In this document: piece after piece, positions 9,576-17,563 of the stretch
Numbering within the stretch: position 1 is the first letter of the stretch
Layout of the letters: each line of letters starts with the position of its first letter
Origin: Saccharospirillum sp039982735
GTDB taxonomy: Bacteria > Pseudomonadota > Gammaproteobacteria > Pseudomonadales > Natronospirillaceae
Direction of reading: 5' to 3'
NCBI RefSeq assembly: GCF_039982735.1
Contig: NZ_JBDWXV010000009.1
Location: 148,886-212,885, forward strand
Length of the DNA: 64,000 nucleotides
Position numbers and translations under genes: made by a program
Notes under the pieces: model-generated
Database searches by the model: none
What the model was told of the DNA's origin: nothing
The model's input: only the letters and a program-made list of their open reading frames with translations

Positions 9576-10784
9576 ATGAATTCAGTGTCACTGCCAGAGC
9601 TCCCCTCAGCCTACTCACTGTTTCTGGTGGGCGTGCTGATGATATTCACCCTGCTGGTCCGGGGCGTTTTTATTCGACGTTTTATACCGCTGATGATTAT
9701 CTACATTGGTCTCGGCACCTTACTGGGCTGGCTGAACACCAGGGTGCCACTGCTCGATTCGGGCAGCCGACACAGCCTTGGGTTATTGGCCGAAACGGGC
9801 CTGGTGTTGCTGGTGTTCAAGGTCGGCCTGGAGAGCGACCTGAACGGCCTTCTGAAGCAGCTGCCCAACGCGTCCTGGATCTGGCTGTGGAACGTCTTGT
9901 TCAGCGGCGCGCTCGGGTTCGCTGCAGCCTATTACCTCGCCAGCTTTTCACTCCTGGCCAGTATTTTCATTGGCGTGGCCCTCACCGCAACCAGCCTGGG
10001 GGTGACCGTCACTATCTGGCAGGATGCGAAACAGCTAACGACTGAACGTGGCAATTTGTTTGTCGATGTTGCCGAACTCGATGACATCAGCAGCATCGTG
10101 CTCATGGCCATTCTCGTGGCACTTGCCCCATTATTGGCCAATGGTCAGGGCATTGCGCTGACCAGTGTGGGGCTGACGCTGACCAAAGTGTTGGCCACCC
10201 TAACCCTGTTCATCACCGCCTGCTGGGTGTTTTCAGTCTTTATTGAAAAACGCCTCACTCAGTTTGTCGAACGCTATGAAACCCGCCATGAACCCATGGT
10301 ACTGATGCTGTCGATCGGGTTTATCATTGCGGCACTGGCTGAAGTCAGTGGGCTGTCGCTGGCGGTGGGTGCCTTTCTCGCCGGGCTGGCGTTTAGCCGG
10401 GATACCGCCGCCGCCAAAGAACGCGTCGTGTTTAACGGCCTCTACGTCGTGTTTACCCCGTTTTTCTTCATTGGTCTGGGCCTGCACATTGACCTGACAG
10501 CTTTCTCCAGCGCGCTCTGGCCCGGCTTGATACTGCTCGCAGCGGCCATCGCAGGCAAGTTGCTGGGCTCCTGCCTGCCTGCCTATCGCCGACTGGGCGG
10601 CTATGGCGCCTTGCTGATCGGCGTCAGTATGATCCCCAGGGCAGAGATTGCCATGGTTATTATGCAGAAAGCATTGGAAGCAGGCGCTGAACCCCGGGCC
10701 TTTACCGCCATGATGGTGGTAACCGTCGGCACCGTGCTGCTGACCAGCCTGACCTTGCCCTGGTTGATGCGTCACGAAAAATAA
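9576..10784 (+). CDS. CPA2-family cation:proton antiporter
   Basis: This 402-residue membrane protein has about 12 hydrophobic segments and belongs to the monovalent cation:proton antiporter-2 (KefB/RosB-like, Na/H exchanger fold) family. The conserved acidic motif appears as DVAELDDISSIVLM around residues 165-178, and the second half contains LSLAVGAFLAGLAFS. It stops just after the last membrane helix and lacks a RCK/TrkA-N nucleotide-binding domain, so it would not be gated by NAD(H) or glutathione adducts in the KefC manner. Whether it moves K+ or Na+ is not clear. Confidence 0.88.
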   Translation: MNSVSLPELPSAYSLFLVGVLMIFTLLVRGVFIRRFIPLMIIYIGLGTLLGWLNTRVPLLDSGSRHSLGLLAETGLVLLVFKVGLESDLNGLLKQLPNASWIWLWNVLFSGALGFAAAYYLASFSLLASIFIGVALTATSLGVTVTIWQDAKQLTTERGNLFVDVAELDDISSIVLMAILVALAPLLANGQGIALTSVGLTLTKVLATLTLFITACWVFSVFIEKRLTQFVERYETRHEPMVLMLSIGFIIAALAEVSGLSLAVGAFLAGLAFSRDTAAAKERVVFNGLYVVFTPFFFIGLGLHIDLTAFSSALWPGLILLAAAIAGKLLGSCLPAYRRLGGYGALLIGVSMIPRAEIAMVIMQKALEAGAEPRAFTAMMVVTVGTVLLTSLTLPWLMRHEK

Positions 10785-10876
10785 TGCCTGTCTCGCACAG
10801 CATTCGACCGACTGGGCCACTCGGCCATTGCCAATATAAAATACTTTTTCTAATTCATAGCCTTAAATTTGATCGT

Positions 10877-10905
10877 TTGTGACCAGGCGGTCAAGTTCTT
10901 ATCAT
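10877..10905 (+). promoter_or_regulatory. Predicted promoter with embedded TGACC/GGTCA operator
   Basis: TTGTGA at 10877-10882 and TATCAT at 10900-10905 are separated by exactly 17 bases and match the sigma-70 -35 and -10 boxes at 4 of 6 and 5 of 6 positions. The spacer holds the inverted repeat TGACC-AGGC-GGTCA (10880-10893), a layout typical of TetR-type repressor sites. The small gene at 10981 would start about 70 bases downstream of the transcription start. Confidence 0.5.
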
Positions 10906-10980
10906 GCGCCGCAATTGAAGGGGGCACCCAACACCGGTCTCCCCTCCCACTTATTCCGGCTAAGCGCCCAGGAGCATGAC

Positions 10981-11172
10981 ATGACCAACTCGACCACTGA
11001 AACTGCAATCGTAACCGACCGTTTCGGCAACGTTGATGTTGCCTACTACGAGCGTGAAGCCATGCGCTTGCGCAACGAATACCTGCGTAAGCAGGCAGGC
11101 GACTTCTTCAAGTCCTTGCGCGCTGGTATCCAGAATATTCTGGGCTCGCGTGCCACGCCAAGCAACGCCTGA
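10981..11172 (+). CDS. Small RSP_7527-like protein, 63 residues
   Basis: The product is 63 residues and contains the motif VDVAYYEREAMRLRNEYLRK, followed by an amphipathic helix and a short tail. This looks like the small RSP_7527-type family, whose function is unknown to me. The ATG at 10981 is chosen because AGGAG lies just upstream, at 10970-10974. A GTG at 10879 in the same frame would fall inside the predicted -35 box. A strong terminator at 11263-11296 closes the transcript, so this is a monocistronic, tightly bounded small gene. Function unknown. Confidence 0.72.
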   Translation: MTNSTTETAIVTDRFGNVDVAYYEREAMRLRNEYLRKQAGDFFKSLRAGIQNILGSRATPSNA

Positions 11173-11191
11173 ACACTCTCATTTCATGACG

Positions 11192-11217
11192 GCGTGGTGA
11201 CCTGACAACCACCACGC
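11192..11217. other. Hairpin after the small gene
   Basis: A perfect 8-bp inverted repeat, GCGTGGTG (11192-11199) and CACCACGC (11210-11217), begins 19 bases after the stop codon. It lacks a T-tract and precedes the true terminator by about 45 bases. It may stabilise the mRNA. Confidence 0.4.
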
Positions 11218-11262
11218 TGGTGCAAGCTCTCCTCTTTGTCGTTGTTGTTGTGTTGTTATTTT

Positions 11263-11296
11263 GCACGGGCCGAGCGATCGTCCCGTGCTTTTTTTT
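11263..11296 (+). terminator. Intrinsic terminator of the small gene
   Basis: GCACGGG (11263-11269) pairs with CCCGTGC (11282-11288), immediately followed by eight T (11289-11296). This is a textbook intrinsic terminator on the plus strand. Confidence 0.88.
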
Positions 11297-11433
11297 GCCT
11301 GCCCCTTGCTCAGCGGTTCGCTGAAATGCAGTCCGGTTTCCTTCCTGAACGCTCAGTTTCACTGCTGAGTCTGCCCAGTTCAGATAAAGCTGGCTACACT
11401 GACGGCCACCCCAACTTCACCAGGAAATTGATC

Positions 11434-12102
11434 ATGTCACACACTCAGGAACTGACCGCCAGCGACCAGCACCGTTTTACGGCCTACGTCGCGGAGCCAG
11501 ACCATACCCCTCGAGGCGTCATTATTGTCTTGCAGGAGATTTTTGGGGTGAACCGTCACATCCGCTCTGTTTGCGACCGGTTGGCTAACGCAGGGTTTAT
11601 TGCCGTGGCACCGGCGTTGTTTGATCGACTGGAACCCGGCTATGAAACAGGCTATGCCCCCGAAGACGTCGCACGCGGTCGAGCCTTGCTCGCCAATTTC
11701 AGTTTCGACACAGCCGCACTTGATGTCATCGCTGCGATCGACCATTTTAAAGCGCGCGGTCCGGTCTCCGTCATCGGTTTTTGCATGGGCGGTTCATTGG
11801 CCTACAAGGTTGCGACTCAACATTCCGGGCTCGCCGGTGCCGTCTGCTATTACGGCGGTCGCATTCCGGAATTCGCCGACACGTCGCCACTGTGCCCCAC
11901 CATCCTTCACTTCGGCGAACAGGACGCGAGCATTCCCATGGCGAACGTCGACACCGTGCGCAGCAAGCAACCCAAATTGCCGGTCTATACCTACCCGGCA
12001 GGTCACGGGTTCAACTGCGACATTCGAGATTCCTATGAGCCGGTGTCAGCCAAGGTAGCCTGGGAACGCACCCTGAAACTGATCACCGAGGTGTCCTCTT
12101 AA
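11434..12102 (+). CDS. Dienelactone hydrolase family protein
   Basis: This 222-residue alpha/beta hydrolase has the dienelactone hydrolase catalytic set: Glu35 (VLQEIFGVN), nucleophile Cys117 in GFCMGG, Asp164 (FGEQDASIP) and His191 (PAGHGFNC). Family members hydrolyse dienelactone in chlorocatechol breakdown, but many chromosomal copies have other carboxylic-ester substrates, and no chlorocatechol genes are nearby. The ATG at 11434 is chosen because AGGA lies about 8 bases upstream; the longer frame from 11236 runs through the preceding terminator. Its stop overlaps the stop of the convergent glycosidase by four bases. Confidence 0.9.
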   Translation: MSHTQELTASDQHRFTAYVAEPDHTPRGVIIVLQEIFGVNRHIRSVCDRLANAGFIAVAPALFDRLEPGYETGYAPEDVARGRALLANFSFDTAALDVIAAIDHFKARGPVSVIGFCMGGSLAYKVATQHSGLAGAVCYYGGRIPEFADTSPLCPTILHFGEQDASIPMANVDTVRSKQPKLPVYTYPAGHGFNCDIRDSYEPVSAKVAWERTLKLITEVSS

Positions 12103-13763
12103 CCGGTCGTGTCGCTGACCAGCCAGACGAAGCCGAAGGCCGGCAACCCAATCGGCCCGATGACAGTCTGGTTCGATGCCAGGTCGGTCATCGGCTGGTC
12201 GATCTCAACCTCAACGGGCGTTGCCGAAAGATTGTGCACAATGACCAGCCGGTGACCGCTGGCCTCTCGTTCCAGGCTGTAAACCGCCGGGTTCGGGTTC
12301 GCTAGAAAACGGGCACTGCGATGAAAGCAGGCCGCAAACCGGCGACGCCATTCAATTAATTGCTGAATGCCGTGAAAAAGTTGATGTTCGACCGACCCGG
12401 GCTGGTTCAGAGCCGCGTCGACCTTGCTCCAGCTCATGTCACCCCGGTTCATAAAACGCGCGTCCTTAAAACCGGTGCGGGCACTGTTTTCCCGATAAAA
12501 CGTCTCATCGTTGGCCATGCCGACTTCATCGCCGTAATACAAAATGGGCGAGCCTTCGGTCGCAAACAGCATGGCGTTCAGCAGCAGGGCTTGGGCCGGG
12601 TCTTCTTTCACCAGATAGAACAGCCGGCCGGCCAAACCTTCCCCTTCGCGAAAAGTACACTCCGGATCATGTAGATAGTAGCGGTTCATCTTTTCCCGAA
12701 CCTCAGGCGAGACGAACTCCAGCGTCAGCTCGTCGTGGCAGCGCAGAAACGACATCCAGCAGGACTTCTCCGGTATGGCGGGCGTGACTGAAGGTGACAG
12801 CGCATCCTCAATGTAGCGCCGGTTGCCCTCGGCCAGCGCCATATAAAACTGCGGCATCAGGGGAAAATGATAGGCCGCCTGACATTCATCGTCGTTGCCG
12901 AAATAGCCGACGACATCCTTGGGTTTCATGTTTGCTTCAGCGATCAACAGCGTGCCCGGCTCGCAATAATCAAGCCCGGCTCGAATCAGTTTCAGTAGCG
13001 TATGCGTGGTGGGCAGGTCTTCACAGTTGGTGCCCTCCTCCTTCCAGATAAAGGGAATGGCATCCATGCGCAACCCATCGACGCCCTGAATTTTCCAGTA
13101 CAGGAAATTCTCCATCATCGCGATCAGCACATCGGGGTTGCGATAGTTCAGATCGGGCTGAAACGAATAGAAGCGATGAAAATAATAGTCATTGGTTGCC
13201 TCGTTATACGACCAGTTGGAATTGACCATGCCTTTAAAAATCAGCCGCGCACCCTGGTAACGCTCGCGGTCGGGATGCCAGATGTAATAATCCCGATAGG
13301 GCGAATTCCGGTCGGTACGGGCGGCCTGAAACCAGGGATGCTGATCGGAACTGTGATTCACAGCCATGTCGAACAAGAGCCGAATGCCACGCTGGTGCGC
13401 GGCCTGAATAAAATCGGAAAAGGCCGCGTTGCCACCCAATTCCGCCCGAATGGTTTTGAAGTCACGAATATCAAAGCCCTGGTCACGCATCGGCGAATCC
13501 AGAATGGGCAGCAGCCACAGGGTATTGACACCCAGCGTCGCCAAATAGTCGAGTTGCTCGGTCAGGCCCTTAAAGTCACCGGCAAAGGCATCGACGTACA
13601 GTGAATAGACAATGGCGTTGCGGTACCAGTCCGGGTCCGGCGTGGTGGGCTGTTGCGCCAGCGATTGACGGCTGGTTTCCAGCAGCTTGGACAGTCGCGA
13701 CAGCGCTTCAGGATGATCCCCGCCATAGATGTGGTGCCAAAGTGTTTCTATTGTGGAATCCAT
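12099..13763 (-). CDS. GH13 alpha-amylase/trehalose-synthase-like glycosidase
   Basis: This 554-residue protein has a GH13 (beta/alpha)8 barrel with the catalytic nucleophile Asp234 (GVDGLRMDAIP), acid/base Glu276 (LLIAEAN) and transition-state Asp344 (RCHDE). The region I motif FDMAVNHSSDQHPWF resembles trehalose synthase (TreS) and related maltose-acting enzymes. TreS itself usually has HNLS-type C-terminal beta domains, and this protein ends with VHNLSATPVEVE. No signal peptide is seen, so it is probably cytoplasmic. The ATG at 13763 is chosen over 13799, although neither has a strong ribosome-binding site. The exact alpha-glucan substrate is uncertain. Confidence 0.85.
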   Translation of the reverse strand: MDSTIETLWHHIYGGDHPEALSRLSKLLETSRQSLAQQPTTPDPDWYRNAIVYSLYVDAFAGDFKGLTEQLDYLATLGVNTLWLLPILDSPMRDQGFDIRDFKTIRAELGGNAAFSDFIQAAHQRGIRLLFDMAVNHSSDQHPWFQAARTDRNSPYRDYYIWHPDRERYQGARLIFKGMVNSNWSYNEATNDYYFHRFYSFQPDLNYRNPDVLIAMMENFLYWKIQGVDGLRMDAIPFIWKEEGTNCEDLPTTHTLLKLIRAGLDYCEPGTLLIAEANMKPKDVVGYFGNDDECQAAYHFPLMPQFYMALAEGNRRYIEDALSPSVTPAIPEKSCWMSFLRCHDELTLEFVSPEVREKMNRYYLHDPECTFREGEGLAGRLFYLVKEDPAQALLLNAMLFATEGSPILYYGDEVGMANDETFYRENSARTGFKDARFMNRGDMSWSKVDAALNQPGSVEHQLFHGIQQLIEWRRRFAACFHRSARFLANPNPAVYSLEREASGHRLVIVHNLSATPVEVEIDQPMTDLASNQTVIGPIGLPAFGFVWLVSDTTG

Positions 13764-13892
13764 ACAGTTGCTCGCTGTATCGTTTAATTGATGGCGCAAG
13801 CCTAGTGCCTAACCCCACAGTCAGCCAGTTAACGGGACATAGCCCTATGTTCCCGCTTTCATCCACTAACCTGTTAAAGTACCTCGTTTACC

Positions 13893-15116
13893 ATGACCTT
13901 AACTTCCAGGCTTTTCGTCATTATGTCGCAGTGTCGCTTTCCTTCTGAGTTTGTCGTGATCATCGCCGGTGTCTCCGCAGCGCTTCACCTTGGGAAATTG
14001 CCGCCGGCGATTACGGCTCTTGAATCAGCGCTTGGCATCACATTGCTGCAAGCGGGTTTTATGTTGTCGCTGGTGCAATTGGCGGGCATGACGGTAGGAT
14101 TACTGGTGGGTATGGCAGCCGATACGGTCGGTCTGCGGCGCAGCATGATAGCCGGGCTGGTTATCCTGGCACTGGCCAGTTTTCTTGGCGCTGAAGCGAC
14201 GTCGGTGTCGGCGTTGCTCACCTTGCGTGCGCTCGAAGGGGTTGGCTTCTTGCTGGTCGTATTGCCTGCCCCGGGACTGATTCGGCGTCAGGTGCCGGTC
14301 GAGAAACTGAGCCCGCGACTCGGCCTTTGGGGCTGCTATATGGGGTTCGGTACCAGCCTGGCGTTATTAACCGCACCCTGGGTAATCGACGCAGCCAGCT
14401 GGCAAGGCTGGTGGCGAGTGCTGGCGCTGGTATCGATGCTGATGCTGGTTTGGGTGTGGTACGCAGTGCCCGCCGACCAACCGCATTCGACCTCAGCCAA
14501 TACCACTTCGCCATCGGCTCCCTGGTGGCAACGCCCGGCCGATACACTGGCGGCGCCGGGCCCCTGGCTGATCGCCATCATCTTCGCCATGTATTCCAGC
14601 CAGTGGCTCTCGGTCATCGGGTTTTTGCCATCCATCTATCGGCAGGCCGGTTTCAGCGCCCTGTTGATCGGGCCGCTTACGGCTCTGGTGGCGCTGATTA
14701 ACGTTCTGGGTAACCTGGCCTCCGGCTACCTGTTGCATCGCGGCATCCAGGCCCGGCAGTTGTTGTACACCGGTTTTGGTGTGATGAGCCTTGGCACTCT
14801 GCTCGCCTTTTCCAGTTTGACCGACACGGCGCCTATGGTTCGCTACAGTGCTGTTTTGCTGTTCTCCATGGTCGGCGGTGTGATTCCCGGCGTTCTGTTT
14901 TCACTTGCCGTTAGGCTGGCACCCAGTGAGGATACGGTCTCGACCACCGTCGGCTGGATGCAGCAATGGTCATCTCTGGGTCAGTTTGCTGGCCCGCCTC
15001 TGGTTGCGCTGGTCGCCAGTCGCAGCGAAGGCTGGGAATCGACCTGGGTAGTCACCGGTGGTTTGTCGCTTGTCGCTGCAATGGTGATCAGCCGCTTGCC
15101 CCGATTTTCAGGTTGA
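13893..15116 (+). CDS. MFS transporter
   Basis: This 407-residue protein has about 12 hydrophobic segments and resembles major facilitator proteins of the CynX/NimT or general sugar/drug group. The loop between helices 2 and 3 reads GMAADTVGLRRSMIAG, the classical MFS A-like motif. The substrate is not evident. ATG codons at 13893 and 13923 are both possible starts; neither has a convincing ribosome-binding site. It stands alone between the divergent glycosidase and the DUF3081 gene. Confidence 0.85.
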   Translation: MTLTSRLFVIMSQCRFPSEFVVIIAGVSAALHLGKLPPAITALESALGITLLQAGFMLSLVQLAGMTVGLLVGMAADTVGLRRSMIAGLVILALASFLGAEATSVSALLTLRALEGVGFLLVVLPAPGLIRRQVPVEKLSPRLGLWGCYMGFGTSLALLTAPWVIDAASWQGWWRVLALVSMLMLVWVWYAVPADQPHSTSANTTSPSAPWWQRPADTLAAPGPWLIAIIFAMYSSQWLSVIGFLPSIYRQAGFSALLIGPLTALVALINVLGNLASGYLLHRGIQARQLLYTGFGVMSLGTLLAFSSLTDTAPMVRYSAVLLFSMVGGVIPGVLFSLAVRLAPSEDTVSTTVGWMQQWSSLGQFAGPPLVALVASRSEGWESTWVVTGGLSLVAAMVISRLPRFSG

Positions 15117-15189
15117 GGCCTACGCTGTTGGGAAGCCAAGGCCAATTACACTAGACTCAGACTGAACTCACCCTTCACAGGCTGATCGA

Positions 15190-15450
15190 ATGTCTGAAAA
15201 AATCGAAGCCGGTAACGCCTTGCGTGCCTTCCAGACCGTGATCGATAACGGCACAAAAACCGATAAGGGCTATGAGCTTGATGGCCTCACCGCCGATACT
15301 GGTTTTGATGGTTATACTGTCTCACTGAGTGACGGTGCAGTGACGTTAACGCTGATGTTTCACCAGACGTTTTCAGTCGACAGCCCAAATTCCCGCGCGA
15401 CTGACAACTTTATCAAACGCCTCGATTCCGTGCTCGATAAATACCAGTAA
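15190..15450 (+). CDS. DUF3081 family protein
   Basis: This 86-residue protein has the DUF3081 pattern: a helical start (ALRAFQTVIDNGTKTDKGYEL), given here in part as ALRAFQTVIDNG, followed by GLTADTGFDGYTVSLSDGAV, TLTLMFHQTF and a C-terminal helix. The family is short, soluble and confined mainly to gammaproteobacteria, and has no known function. It ends four bases before the stop of the convergent AraC gene. Confidence 0.78.
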   Translation: MSEKIEAGNALRAFQTVIDNGTKTDKGYELDGLTADTGFDGYTVSLSDGAVTLTLMFHQTFSVDSPNSRATDNFIKRLDSVLDKYQ

Positions 15451-15454
15451 ACCT

Positions 15455-16360
15455 TCACGAGTTGTCCACCGAACCTGCCAGCATCGAGGGCCTGCCATGA
15501 ACCACCGCCTGCTGAAACTTCCGGCGGAACTGGCGCGGTGTTACGCCTTTGTATTGCTTGAACAGCCGGTTGAAATTGGACAGATTGGCGAAACCGCTCT
15601 GCTCAGCCACCAGACTGACCGGTCGCTCGGTCCGAATCAGATCAGCACAGGCATGTCCCAGGCGAATGTGGGTTAAATACTGGTGCAAGCTCTGGTTCAT
15701 TTGCCGGCGAAACACCCGGTTCATTGTACTGACGCTCATATGATGGTTTCGCGCCAGATCGGGCACACGCAACGGTTCGCGAAAATCGCGGTGCAAACTA
15801 TCCAGTATCGGGCTCAGTTCCCGCTGCGCGGGTTCGGCCAGCGTCTCGCCATGAAACCGAGCGGACGCCAGCGTACGCGGGGCTTCTTCCTGAAGGGCGA
15901 TAAGAATATCGAGCAATAACGTCAGGCGACGAGCCGCACTGGCCCCAGGTAATTGCTCAAACAGCGGTTCCAGGTCACTGGCCAGCTTATGCGACCAGGC
16001 AAGCCCCCGTCGCGACCTGTCCAGCCAGGGGGCGAGTGACGCGAATTCCGGAAATTGCCGGGCCAGGCCATCGACCCAGGCCTGGTGAAACCAGAGCACA
16101 TAGACCCGATGCGGGCCTGCTTGCCCGGGTGTCTGGCTGGCCCAGCTGTGTGGCAAATTGGGGCCAAGTAACACCAGGTCACCGCTCTGGTAGGCTTCGA
16201 TATGATCACCAATATAACGCTCCCCCTGGCTGTTCACCGTCAGCGTCAGCTCGTACTCCGGGTGGTAATGCCATTCAAACGGCAAGGTATCGAGCTCACG
16301 CAGAAAGAACCGCCAGGAGGCATCGTCCGGGTGCTGAATGCGTTCGAATTGGGCTTTCAT
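15455..16360 (-). CDS. AraC-family regulator with cupin sensor domain
   Basis: The 301-residue protein has an N-terminal cupin-like ligand domain (FEWHYHPEYELTLTVNSQGE, residues about 27-46) and a C-terminal AraC double helix-turn-helix (about 190-285), ending with the signature SLVAEQSGFANLSNFNRLFK. Such proteins usually activate carbohydrate or aromatic catabolic genes. It is divergent from the phytanoyl-CoA-dioxygenase-like gene at 16500, across 139 bases that must hold both promoters. That makes the oxygenase its most likely target (inference). Confidence 0.88.
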   Translation of the reverse strand: MKAQFERIQHPDDASWRFFLRELDTLPFEWHYHPEYELTLTVNSQGERYIGDHIEAYQSGDLVLLGPNLPHSWASQTPGQAGPHRVYVLWFHQAWVDGLARQFPEFASLAPWLDRSRRGLAWSHKLASDLEPLFEQLPGASAARRLTLLLDILIALQEEAPRTLASARFHGETLAEPAQRELSPILDSLHRDFREPLRVPDLARNHHMSVSTMNRVFRRQMNQSLHQYLTHIRLGHACADLIRTERPVSLVAEQSGFANLSNFNRLFKQYKGVTPRQFRRKFQQAVVHGRPSMLAGSVDNS

Positions 16361-16499
16361 GCACCTGCCTCCTTAATTGCACTATCTATTCGATAATGCC
16401 ATCCAAATTGAGCGAATTGTATTGGTTTATGCTCAAAAGTCACCGCCCAGCCCCCTGTCATGGCGCTAGGATGTGTCCATGGACTCACAGGAGAACCCC

Positions 16500-17468
16500 A
16501 TGACCACGATAAAAAACCGCTACGGCTTTGGTGACCAGCAACCCGGCAACAACAGCGTTGGCAATCAGGAACACCCGCCGCTTGCCAGTCTCGTTAAACA
16601 GAAACCATTGCGTGTGCTCAGCGAGGCTGACTGGGCTCACTGGCAGCGTTATGGCTACGTCGTCATCCGCCAGGCGATCGCACCTGAACAGGTAACCGCC
16701 ACCGCCGACTTTCTCTGGGAATTTCAGGAAATGTCGCCCCGGGACCCAGGCAGCTGGTACGCACCCCAGCGGCGTGACCATGCCATGGTAGAACTGAACA
16801 ACAGCGGTATGGTGGAGGCCTACAACCACCCGCTGTTGTGGGCGAACCGCCAGACACCTCGGGTGTACAACGCCTTCGTCGATATCTGGGACCGCGAAGA
16901 CCTCTGGGTCACCATCGACCGGGCCAATCTGAACCCGCCCAACCGCTCTGGCCGGGCCTTTTCGGGTTTCATTCACTGGGATGCCAACACCACACTCGAT
17001 CCATTGCCAGTCAACGTTCAGGGGGTGCTGGCGCTGAGCGACACCACGCCGGAAACCGGTGGTTTCCAGTGTGTGCCCCAGCTATTCGAACACTTTGAAG
17101 AATGGCGAGGCCAGGCCCCAGCCGACCGGGACCCGTTCTCGCCCGGACAGGATTGCGGCTACCCTACTGAATTCGTGCCGATGAAAGCCGGAGACCTGCT
17201 GATTTTCAACAGCCTGCTCGCCCACGGCATTCGCCCGAACCAATCGGATGCCGCGCGCCTGGCACAGTACATCGCCATGGTGCCCGCCGAGGAAAACAAC
17301 ACCGAAGTGTGCGACTGGCGCATAACGTCATGGCGCGACCGCCTTCCCCCTCAGGGTTATGCCTTCCCCGGCGACCCACGAGGCTGGGAGCAGACGCGTT
17401 ACCCGAGAGCCGAGTTGTCGGAGCTCGGGCGCAAACTGCTGGGGCTGGATTCCTGGCAGTCGTCATAG
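16500..17468 (+). CDS. Phytanoyl-CoA dioxygenase (PhyH) family Fe(II)/2-oxoglutarate oxygenase
   Basis: This 322-residue protein carries the 2-His-1-carboxylate iron site of the PhyH family: His159 and Asp161 in GFIHWDANTT, and His242 in LLAHGIRPNQSDAAR, where the downstream Arg would bind 2-oxoglutarate. Bacterial members hydroxylate diverse small molecules; the substrate here is unknown. CAGGAG lies six bases before the ATG at 16500, which decides this start over an in-frame ATG at 16473. The AraC regulator is divergent and the homogentisate genes follow after a palindromic promoter. Confidence 0.85.
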   Translation: MTTIKNRYGFGDQQPGNNSVGNQEHPPLASLVKQKPLRVLSEADWAHWQRYGYVVIRQAIAPEQVTATADFLWEFQEMSPRDPGSWYAPQRRDHAMVELNNSGMVEAYNHPLLWANRQTPRVYNAFVDIWDREDLWVTIDRANLNPPNRSGRAFSGFIHWDANTTLDPLPVNVQGVLALSDTTPETGGFQCVPQLFEHFEEWRGQAPADRDPFSPGQDCGYPTEFVPMKAGDLLIFNSLLAHGIRPNQSDAARLAQYIAMVPAEENNTEVCDWRITSWRDRLPPQGYAFPGDPRGWEQTRYPRAELSELGRKLLGLDSWQSS

Positions 17469-17485
17469 CGGCACCCAGGCAGTTA

Positions 17486-17540
17486 GTTGCAAATGAAACC
17501 AACCGGCGCTACCCTTGGCGTATATAGTTTCATTTGCAAC
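17486..17540. promoter_or_regulatory. 14-bp inverted repeat in the hmgA promoter
   Basis: GTTGCAAATGAAAC (17486-17499) and its exact reverse complement GTTTCATTTGCAAC (17527-17540) flank a 27-base centre containing TATATA/TATAGT (17521-17528), a likely -10. The second arm ends 23 bases before the hmgA ATG at 17564. Two regulator dimers, or one looped pair, could occlude the promoter. No homogentisate regulator gene is adjacent, so the binding protein must be encoded elsewhere or be the AraC protein at 15455-16360. Confidence 0.7.
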
Positions 17541-17563
17541 CATAATATTCAGAGGGCCTGATC

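Noticed and set aside
10879..10980. Longer 97-residue version of the small protein
   Set aside because: The start would lie in the -35 element and the added residues look untranslated; AGGAG supports 10981.
11226..11262. GTT-rich microsatellite as a phase-variable tract
   Set aside because: The GTTGTT run is short and irregular and sits between a hairpin and a terminator, with no coding or promoter position to switch.
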